From: Novosphingobium malaysiense
GTDB lineage: Bacteria; Pseudomonadota; Alphaproteobacteria; Sphingomonadales; Sphingomonadaceae
DNA: 64,000 nucleotides
Direction of reading: 5' to 3'
Assembly (NCBI RefSeq): GCF_000802225.1
Contig: NZ_JTDI01000008.1
Span: 1-64,000, forward strand
In this document: one piece after another, positions 58,062 through 64,000 of the stretch
Position numbering within the stretch: the stretch's first letter is position 1
Layout: each line of letters starts with the position of its first letter
Notes under the pieces: model-generated
Database searches by the model: none
The model's input: the letters and a program-made list of their open reading frames with translations, nothing else
Told to the model about the DNA's origin: nothing
Program-made: the position numbers and the translations under genes

Positions 58062-58820
58062 TCAGAGCATCATCATGCCGCCCTCGACGGCGAGCGTCTG
58101 GCCGGTCATGTAGGCGCTGTCCTCGCTGGCAAGGAAGACCGCAACGGGGCCGATGTCCTCGTAAGCGTTCCCCCAGCGGCCCAGCGCGACGGTCTTGAGG
58201 TTTTCCGCCGCCTGCTCGGGGAAATCTTCCAGCCAGCGCTCGGCAGCCTCGGTGATCGCGGACGGATTGATGTTGTTGATCCGGATGCCGTACGGCCCCC
58301 ATTCGCGCGCCGCCGCGCGGGTGAGCCCCCGGATGGCTTCCTTGGTCGCGGCATAGGCGGTGAAATAGGCCGCGCCATGCGTCCCCTGATAGGAGGCCAT
58401 GTTGATCACGCTGCCAGCTCCACGCGCCTTGAAGTGCGGCAAGGCGGCCTGCATGTGCCAGATCGAGCCGTAGAGCCCCGACTGCACGGACTCGTCCAGC
58501 ACTTCGACGGTGTTGTCCTCAAGCGCCACGCCCTGGTGCGAAATCTGGGCGTTGTTCACCAGCACGTCGAGCCCGCCGAACGTATCAACCGCAAGCTTCA
58601 CCGTGGCGAAGGCGTCCTCGCGCGAACGGACATCGGCTGCGTTGACTGCGACTTTGCCTCCCCGCGCCTCAAGATCGGGAACGACGCGCTCCAGCTTGTC
58701 GCGGCTGCGTCCGGTGAGAACCAGCGACGCGCCCTGGTCCGCGAATGCCTGCGCGATGCCCAGGCCAACGCCCTGCCCGCCACCCGTAATGATCGCGACC
58801 TTGCCTTTCAGTTTGCCCAT
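58062..58820 (-). CDS. SDR-family oxidoreductase
   Basis: A 252-residue classical SDR: cofactor motif TGGGQGVGLG near 12-21, NNAQ replaces NNAG, and the active site has INMASYQG and Y-A-A-T-K (TAYAATKEAI). It ends AVEGGMMML. It should be an active NAD(P)-dependent dehydrogenase. It lies 10 bases before the unknown gene and 40 bases after the sulfotransferase gene on the same strand, suggesting a shared operon with those genes. Confidence 0.93.
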   Translation of the reverse strand: MGKLKGKVAIITGGGQGVGLGIAQAFADQGASLVLTGRSRDKLERVVPDLEARGGKVAVNAADVRSREDAFATVKLAVDTFGGLDVLVNNAQISHQGVALEDNTVEVLDESVQSGLYGSIWHMQAALPHFKARGAGSVINMASYQGTHGAAYFTAYAATKEAIRGLTRAAAREWGPYGIRINNINPSAITEAAERWLEDFPEQAAENLKTVALGRWGNAYEDIGPVAVFLASEDSAYMTGQTLAVEGGMMML

Positions 58821-58860
58821 TGTGTCTCTCCCAGCTTATGGAAATTGCATCATGTACCTA

Positions 58861-60021
58861 TCATCCGCCCAGGAAGCGGGCGCGATAGGCGTCGAAATCG
58901 GCGGACAGGCTGGCCCAGTCGACCGCGAACGGTTCGAACGTGTAGCTGTGCCGACCATAGCGATCGCCAGAATTAGCCGGATCAGCGAGCCAGCCGCGCA
59001 TCGCCGCTTCCGCTGCCTCGCTCCAGTCCAGCCCCCAGTCCGCGTAGCATTCGCGCAAGGCCGCCACCGGATCGGCCATGAACGCGGAAAACGCCATGTG
59101 CGTCACGCGCGGATCGTCCATTGCCGGATCGGCCAGGAGCGTATCGATGCGTTGCCGGAAATCGGCCAGATAGCCTTGCGCCAATACCGGACGCGGCAGG
59201 CCGCCCAGGGTTATGCCATCATAGACTACCGCCGCGATCGCGAGATTCGACGGCAGGAACGCTTCGGGCTCTCGGTGCGGGAAGAGGCAGCGCGCGTCGG
59301 GAAACACGGCGAACAGGTCATCCAGATGGCGCTGGTGTTCCACGCCCTTGAGCACCCAGCGCCGTCGCGGCGCCTGCCATTGCTGATGCTGCAAGAAGCG
59401 CTTCAGCCAGACATAGGCATCGCGCCGGTCTCCCCCTCCCTCGCGGATCGCCAGCGTGGGCGCATCGCAGAGCGCGACGGGGTAATTGTCCTGAAAGTCG
59501 AGGGTCAAGATCTCCTCATCCTCGATCAGAGTGCTGCCCAGCGCATCCCAATAGGGATGGAGCGGCATGATACCGGGGCATTGATCGCAAAAGTGCTGCA
59601 CCACCCGGTCCGCCGCCGCCTTGCGCGCGGGCGCCGGGGCCGCGCCCCCCGGCGGCGGCGAAGGTTCATGGACCCGCCATGCCTCGATCGCGCGGTGCGC
59701 CGGATCGGCCGCGAGCAGCGCATGCTGGATCGAGGTGCCGGTGCGGGGAAACCCGATCACGCAGACGGGCCCCACGATGTCCTCCTCAAGGATTTCGGGA
59801 TGGCGCCGGACATCGGCTTCGATCGACAGGCGGCGGGCGAGCAGCCTGACAATCTGCCGACGCGTGGCGATCTGCCGCTCTGGCGCGGCGTCGCCCGCAT
59901 CGAGCGCCCGGATCAGGCTTTCAACACGCGAACGCAGCCCTTCGTCCACCAGTCCGTGGGTCCCGGATGCAATCTCGGCGGACTGGATGATCGAAGCCGA
60001 TTCAAGCAGATCCCTTGCCAT
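58861..60021 (-). CDS. Sulfotransferase-family protein, copy 1
   Basis: 386 residues from the ATG read from 60021 (MARDLLESAS), preceded by GGGAGA; a longer in-frame start at 60108 would overlap the next gene. The PAPS 5'-phosphosulfate loop is seen as GFPRTGTSIQHALL (about 85-98) and the 3'-phosphate region as FPHREPEAFLPSNLAIAA. It would transfer sulfate from PAPS to a hydroxyl or amine. Large sulfotransferase-like proteins of this kind are frequent in sphingomonads, but their substrates are mostly unknown. A second copy is at 62197. Together with an exported sulfatase in the window, sulfation and desulfation may both be part of the pathway. Confidence 0.88.
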   Translation of the reverse strand: MARDLLESASIIQSAEIASGTHGLVDEGLRSRVESLIRALDAGDAAPERQIATRRQIVRLLARRLSIEADVRRHPEILEEDIVGPVCVIGFPRTGTSIQHALLAADPAHRAIEAWRVHEPSPPPGGAAPAPARKAAADRVVQHFCDQCPGIMPLHPYWDALGSTLIEDEEILTLDFQDNYPVALCDAPTLAIREGGGDRRDAYVWLKRFLQHQQWQAPRRRWVLKGVEHQRHLDDLFAVFPDARCLFPHREPEAFLPSNLAIAAVVYDGITLGGLPRPVLAQGYLADFRQRIDTLLADPAMDDPRVTHMAFSAFMADPVAALRECYADWGLDWSEAAEAAMRGWLADPANSGDRYGRHSYTFEPFAVDWASLSADFDAYRARFLGG

Positions 60022-60074
60022 CTTCTCTCCCACTTTGCCGCCTTCGTTGTTTTTCTTGCGGCGGTGCTGACGGC

Positions 60075-61394
60075 TCAGCGCACCTTGCGGATGGGCTCGG
60101 GTATCCACTTCGCCTCGATGACGTCCTGCGCCGGGATGTACATGCGCAGAACCACGAGCAGCGGCTCTTCAGGGCAAGGCAGCCAGTTCGCCATCCGCTC
60201 GGGAACGGGTGGGCGATGCTGCAGGTGGATACGGACCTTGCCGTCTTCATCGACAATCAGGTTGCTGCGGTCACCCAGCGCGTAACGCCCGAGCTCGTTA
60301 GGGACGAGAAACTGGTTCTTCGCCTCGTAAACCGTGATCGACCAGAAGCCCTCCACCGGCATCTGCGCGGGCAGGGTCACGACATAATCGCCCTTCGAAG
60401 GATCGACCTTGTCCCCGTTCTCGTCGTGCTCCGACGGGAAGTAGACGCATTCCTCGAGATCGACGCCATAGATGCCGAAGGCCGCCTGCACCGCGCGCTT
60501 GTAATAGGCCTCGGGACTGCCGGAGAGCAGGTTCCGGTCGCCCCGGATGCGCGGCACGACGAACCAGCCGTTCTTCAAGGTTCCCGGCGCACGGGCATCG
60601 ACCATCAACTGCTGGAAAGTCTCCGCCGCGGTTTGTTCCAGAACCTTGCGGATCTCGGGGCCGAAAGCGTCGGGATCGAAAGGCTGACCCGGCACGATGC
60701 CAATCCTGGCGAAACGGTCAAACAGCGGCTGCTCATCCTCGCGCAGTTCGAAGAATTTCAGCAGGAAAGCGAAGTAGTCGTAGATATCGACGCTCTTGAA
60801 CATCGTCTTCGACGGCCACTTCCACTCCGGGTCCGGCGCAGGCGGCGGCGCCTCGGTGCCGAGAAATTCCGATAGCGGCTGCAGCTTGAAGCGATCCTGG
60901 ATCGCGTTGACGGCCGGCTCGTCCACCTTGCCCCGGCACAGGATGCGGATCACGAAATAGGAAATGTCGGTTTCGCACGGGATGACCGCATCGATTCCTG
61001 GGGGCGTCTCGCCTTGCCAGTGCGGCCCGGCCAGCAGGTACGTGCCGCCGCCCTGCCCGCTGGTACGCGTGCCGAGCCATGCATAGTTGTGCATATAAAG
61101 GTCGGAGAACTGCACGCTGAAATAGCGGTCGGGGAAGGCGGGCACCGTGAAGACCAGAGGTTCGCGGCGGGTATCGAAGGGAACCAGCGTGTAGAGCGTA
61201 TCGAGATTGATCTGGACTTCCTTGTTCAGGTCGTCCGTTGGCTCGATGATGTGCCGGTAGTGCTCCAGCTTGTTGAAGCCCCCCTTGCGCACGCCCAGCC
61301 AATGCAGGGCACGATATCCGTGCACGATCGAATAGGCATAGATGAAGGCTTCCTTCGCGATCTCGCGGGCCTCTGCCGGGGTCAGTTCTGCCAT
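60075..61394 (-). CDS. DUF1254/DUF1214 protein
   Basis: A 439-residue protein without a signal peptide. The N-terminal DUF1254 region starts ARE-IAKEAFIYAYSIVHGYRA and contains NLDTLYTLVPFDTRREPLVFTVP and RYFSVQFSDLYMHNYAWLGTR. The C-terminal DUF1214 region has GDYVVTLPAQMPVEGFWSITVYEAKNQFLVPNELGRYALGD and ends NWLPCPEEPLLVVLRMY. The family is widespread in bacteria that degrade steroids, terpenoids or xenobiotics, but its biochemical function is not known to me. It is in an operon with two SDRs and two sulfotransferases, between a 53-base and an 18-base gap. Confidence 0.92.
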   Translation of the reverse strand: MAELTPAEAREIAKEAFIYAYSIVHGYRALHWLGVRKGGFNKLEHYRHIIEPTDDLNKEVQINLDTLYTLVPFDTRREPLVFTVPAFPDRYFSVQFSDLYMHNYAWLGTRTSGQGGGTYLLAGPHWQGETPPGIDAVIPCETDISYFVIRILCRGKVDEPAVNAIQDRFKLQPLSEFLGTEAPPPAPDPEWKWPSKTMFKSVDIYDYFAFLLKFFELREDEQPLFDRFARIGIVPGQPFDPDAFGPEIRKVLEQTAAETFQQLMVDARAPGTLKNGWFVVPRIRGDRNLLSGSPEAYYKRAVQAAFGIYGVDLEECVYFPSEHDENGDKVDPSKGDYVVTLPAQMPVEGFWSITVYEAKNQFLVPNELGRYALGDRSNLIVDEDGKVRIHLQHRPPVPERMANWLPCPEEPLLVVLRMYIPAQDVIEAKWIPEPIRKVR

Positions 61395-61412
61395 GGTTTT
61401 CGGTTCCTTCCC

Positions 61413-62192
61413 TCAACCCGCTTGCGGCAGGTTGCCGAGCGTGAGCCCGCCGTCCGCCGCAACGATCGATCCATTGAAATAGCTGGAGGCATCGCTGGCG
61501 AGGAACAGCGCGGCGTGGGCGACTTCCTCCTGCTCTGCAAACCGCTTGTGCGGCAGGAAGTTGCGCAGCGCGGCAAGCACCTTGGCACCGTCGCCCTGGT
61601 CCGCCGCCGCGACCGCCTCGCCGTTGATGAAGCCTGGCGCCAGCGCATTGACGCGCACGTTCTTGCCGGCAAGGTCGATGGCCATCGCCTTGACCAGCGC
61701 GACCATGCCCCCCTTCGATGCGCAATAATCCGCATTGAGCGGAAACCCGACCGTACCAGCCGATGAGGCAATGGCGACGATCGCGCCGACTTGGCCGCCA
61801 TCGATCATCGCCTTGGCCGCCGCCTGTGCGGTGAAGAAGAAGCCCTTGAGATTGGTATCCAGCATCCGGTCCCAGTGCGCCTCGTCTATTTTGAACAGTG
61901 GACGGGGATGCTCCCAGGCAGCGTTGTAGATGATGGAATCCAGCCGCCCGAAGTGATCCACTGTGTCACTCACCATGCGTCGGCAATCATCGGTCACACT
62001 CACATCGGCCGTCATCGGCAACGCGCGGCGGCCCAGCGCCTCGATTTCAGCGGCGACGTTCCTGACCGCCTCCCCGCTGCGGGCGGCCAGCGCGACGTCG
62101 GCGCCGGCGCGGGCCGCGGCAAGCGCGATCTGCCGGCCGGTTCCCTTGCTGGCGCCCACGACGAGCACAATTTTCTCGGCAAGGCTGTTCAT
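61413..62192 (-). CDS. SDR-family oxidoreductase
   Basis: 259 residues from the ATG read from 62192 (MNSLAEKIVLVVG). The cofactor motif is VGASKGTGRQ near 13-22, NAAWEH replaces NNAG, and IASSAG and Y-C-A-S-K (ADYCASKGGM) form an intact catalytic set. The C-terminal NGSIVAADGGLTLGNLP is typical. It is preceded by the second sulfotransferase gene (four-base gap) and followed by the DUF1254 gene. It is expected to oxidise or reduce a substrate hydroxyl or ketone. Confidence 0.93.
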   Translation of the reverse strand: MNSLAEKIVLVVGASKGTGRQIALAAARAGADVALAARSGEAVRNVAAEIEALGRRALPMTADVSVTDDCRRMVSDTVDHFGRLDSIIYNAAWEHPRPLFKIDEAHWDRMLDTNLKGFFFTAQAAAKAMIDGGQVGAIVAIASSAGTVGFPLNADYCASKGGMVALVKAMAIDLAGKNVRVNALAPGFINGEAVAAADQGDGAKVLAALRNFLPHKRFAEQEEVAHAALFLASDASSYFNGSIVAADGGLTLGNLPQAG

Positions 62193-62196
62193 CGAA

Positions 62197-63450
62197 TTAC
62201 TCCCTCGGAATGCCGTATTGAGCGATATAGTCGGCAAACATCGCGTCGATCTGCTCGCCGTTCAGGCCGAATTCCTCGAGCGAATACCGATGCGCCCCGT
62301 GGCGCGCCTCGCGATCCCCGCTCGCGGCTTCGAGCGCGGCTTGTGCATCCTCCGAGAACTCCAGCCCGATGAAGTCGTAGATGCGCTGCATCTCGTGCTT
62401 CCAGTCGCGATTGATGTCGGCATAGCGCACATCGAGCTGCTGGTCGGGCGGGACGATCGACTTTCGCTCTTCCTCCACCTTCTCGACCTGACGCAGGCAT
62501 TTTTCGGCAAGATAGGCGCCCAGCCGCTCTGGGTTGTGATCGTCGGTGCCGAGAATGCCGATGTTCCAGAACATCGAACAGTTCGACGCCACCGTCTTGC
62601 GCGGATCGCGATGCATGAAGACCACTTTCGCGTCTGGGAAGACTTCCATCAGCGCATCGAGATCCTGCATGTGCTGCGGCGACTTCAGCACCCAGGGACG
62701 GTTCGGGTCGTCCTTGCGGAACCAGGCGATGAGCTGAATCAGCTTCTTCATGTAGGCATAGGCATCGCGCTGGTTCCGCTCCAGGCAGAAGCGGCCATAC
62801 GTGGGCACGAACCGCTGCGCCTCGATCATCAGCGAGGTAAAGCTCATGTTGAGCAGCCCGATTTCCTCCTCGGGCGCTTCGGCATCGAGCGTGTGGATAT
62901 GAGCATTCTGCGGGTTCATCGCGAGGAACCCCTTGTGCGCGCCCTTGGCCCGGCCGATCCGGGGATCCGGCCCCTCTCCGAAGCTCTCCGGCATCGGCAC
63001 CGGGAAATTGATTTCCCAATCGCGCAGGAACAGGAAACGCGGATCGCGCGCCAACAGGCGATGCGCGCGCGTCGTCCCGGAACGCGCGGGTCCGACGATG
63101 ACCGTCATCGGACCAAGCTTGGTTTCCAGAATTTCGGGATGGCGGTCGAACAGGTCCTGTGCCCGCAGGCGGTCGACCAGCCGGGCGATCAGGAATTGGC
63201 GCGCCATGACCCGCCCGAACGGATTGAGCGCGGCCTCTGTCTCCATCGAATGAGTCAGCGCACGCAGGTTCTGGCGGAATTCGTCTTCCCCGAAGAAGTG
63301 CAGCCCTGTCTTCTTGCGCGCCGCCGCAATGACGGCCTCCTCCGAGAAGTCGGCCCCCGGCGACACCACGGGCCGCGTGATGGTCTGCACCTTGTCGCCC
63401 AGCGGGACCTCCACGGTCTCCATTTCCGGGGCACTTCTCTCGCCTGCCAT
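62197..63450 (-). CDS. Sulfotransferase-family protein, copy 2, first gene of a minus-strand operon
   Basis: 417 residues from the ATG read from 63450 (MAGERSAPEM); an in-frame ATG nine codons later is an alternative. PAPS-binding loops: VIVGPARSGTTRAHRLLA (about 112-129) and the 3'-phosphate segment VVFMHRDPRKTVASNCSMF (about 272-290). It shares with copy 1 the fold order and a late HRYSLEEFGL tail but is clearly divergent. It leads a minus-strand gene run (62197 down to 56810) and is divergent from the CoA ligase at 63617, with an operator variant between. Confidence 0.88.
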   Translation of the reverse strand: MAGERSAPEMETVEVPLGDKVQTITRPVVSPGADFSEEAVIAAARKKTGLHFFGEDEFRQNLRALTHSMETEAALNPFGRVMARQFLIARLVDRLRAQDLFDRHPEILETKLGPMTVIVGPARSGTTRAHRLLARDPRFLFLRDWEINFPVPMPESFGEGPDPRIGRAKGAHKGFLAMNPQNAHIHTLDAEAPEEEIGLLNMSFTSLMIEAQRFVPTYGRFCLERNQRDAYAYMKKLIQLIAWFRKDDPNRPWVLKSPQHMQDLDALMEVFPDAKVVFMHRDPRKTVASNCSMFWNIGILGTDDHNPERLGAYLAEKCLRQVEKVEEERKSIVPPDQQLDVRYADINRDWKHEMQRIYDFIGLEFSEDAQAALEAASGDREARHGAHRYSLEEFGLNGEQIDAMFADYIAQYGIPRE

Positions 63451-63523
63451 AGCCTTGTTCCTCACCAATCTCGTCTCCACGCTAAAAGCGGGTGGGAGGA
63501 ATCGGCAATCATGACCACCATCT

Positions 63524-63537
63524 ATCTCCAATGCGAT
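63524..63537. promoter_or_regulatory. Cluster operator variant ATCT-N6-CGAT in the sulfotransferase / CoA ligase region
   Basis: CTATCTCCAATGCGATAAG carries ATCT-CCAATG-CGAT, one mismatch from the perfect motif, 80 bases before the ligase start and 74 bases upstream of the sulfotransferase start. The TGCGATA half is kept. Confidence 0.45.
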
Positions 63538-63616
63538 AAGTCGGTGCGCGACTATGGCCGCAGCGCGAATTCGCCGAAACAATACGCCGAACCACGCAAC
63601 GCAAACCGCGGAAGCC

Positions 63617-64000
63617 ATGCAAATAGACTTCGCAGAATTGATCGGGCCGGACGGCGAGCCCTACAAGGGCGCCGCGCTTGGCGCAGTTCTTTCGGGGCAT
63701 GCGCAAGTCACGCCCGATGCCCCCGCCTTCTCGATCGGCGGCAGGACATGGTCGTTCGCGCAACTGGACAGCCAGGCAAACCGGCGCGCGCGGCTGTTGG
63801 CCCGCGATTTCGGAGTCGTCCAGGGCGACCGCGTGGTGATTGCCGCCCCCAATTGCGTCGAATACATCGAGGTAGCCTTTGCCATCTGGAAGCTCGGCGC
63901 AACGCCTTGCCCGGTCTCCTGGCGCATCGCCGAAAAGGAATTCGTCGATCTCGTCGCCCTGATGGGTCCCCGGTGCATCGCCGGCACGGCCAGCCTGCCC
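63617..64000 (+). CDS. AMP-dependent acyl-CoA ligase, N-terminal part (3' end outside window)
   Basis: The ATG at 63617 opens a frame that stays open to the window end (128 codons). The sequence contains the usual N-terminal pattern of acyl/aryl-CoA ligases: PDAPAFSIGGRTWSFAQLD, GVVQGDRVVIAAPNCVEYIEVAFAIWKLGATPCPVSWRIAEKEF. The catalytic domains lie beyond the edge, so only family membership is supported. It is divergent from the sulfotransferase operon and shares its promoter region, including an operator variant, so it probably belongs to the same regulon. Confidence 0.88.
   Translation, partial: MQIDFAELIGPDGEPYKGAALGAVLSGHAQVTPDAPAFSIGGRTWSFAQLDSQANRRARLLARDFGVVQGDRVVIAAPNCVEYIEVAFAIWKLGATPCPVSWRIAEKEFVDLVALMGPRCIAGTASLP

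Noticed and set aside
1..64000. Mobile element, CRISPR array, prophage or RNA gene
   Set aside because: No transposase, integrase, regular repeat array, phage structural gene, tRNA or rRNA was recognised anywhere in the window.

Overview
The window looks like part of a chromosome or large plasmid of a high-GC alphaproteobacterium, most plausibly a sphingomonad (Novosphingobium/Sphingobium-like). The evidence is the TonB-dependent receptor, stacks of SDRs, crotonases and acyl-CoA dehydrogenases, DUF1254/DUF1214 and sulfotransferase-family genes, and uniform GC-rich codon use. No tRNA, rRNA, insertion sequence, integrase or CRISPR array was seen. Nearly every gene fits one theme: uptake, oxygenation, CoA activation and beta-oxidation-like breakdown of a large hydrophobic (perhaps steroid- or terpenoid-like) carboxylic compound. 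The substrate cannot be named from sequence alone. No thiolase, extradiol ring-cleavage dioxygenase or ketosteroid dehydrogenase was recognised, so other parts of the pathway must lie elsewhere.

Layout. 1-1266: end of etfB and etfA (electron acceptor for acyl-CoA dehydrogenases), closed by a strong terminator. 1421-5710 (-): crotonase, a two-subunit-type ACAD pair, VOC protein and atypical SDR, with an IclR regulator upstream (5805-6602). 6798-12687: flavin oxidoreductase of the nitronate monooxygenase (NMO) family, SDR, crotonase, aldehyde dehydrogenase, GntR/HutC regulator and thioesterase. 12762-20119: PhyH dioxygenase, AraC regulator, exported sulfatase, Zn-alcohol dehydrogenase, PF10118 protein and MarR regulator. 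20324-22831: TonB-dependent receptor. 23148-31369: FadB-like enzyme, ferredoxin plus Rieske oxygenase, three crotonases and a second NMO-family protein. 31602-38972 (+): P450, ACAD, dienoyl-CoA-reductase-like SDR, acyl-CoA ligase, methylacyl-CoA-racemase-like protein and MFS transporter. 38945-45121: AraC regulator and a LuxE-LuxC-TauD-SDR-SnoaL operon. 45129-48390 (-): SDR, Gfo/Idh oxidoreductase and a second PhyH dioxygenase. 48707-56799 (+): carboxylic acid reductase, alpha/beta hydrolase, P450, ACAD and APH-type kinase. 56810-63450 (-): unknown protein, two SDRs, two sulfotransferases and a DUF1254 protein. 63617-64000: start of another CoA ligase.

The main unexpected signal is regulatory. 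A palindrome ATCG-N6-CGAT recurs in the promoter regions of this cluster: eight perfect sites (two promoter regions carry tandem pairs) and five sites with one core mismatch, which all keep the same orientation. It suggests one regulator co-ordinates most of the 64 kb. A second code, ACGGAT direct repeats exactly 21 bp apart, precedes both PhyH dioxygenase genes and looks like an AraC-family site.

The most interesting enzymes are: the luciferase-less LuxE/LuxC pair next to a TauD oxygenase; a separate carboxylic acid reductase; an ACAD/kinase pair that looks like a split ACAD10/11 (or Lva-type) 4-hydroxyacyl-CoA system; and five stand-alone crotonases that all lack the two hydratase glutamates. 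Product names are family-level readings made by eye; no database search was run.
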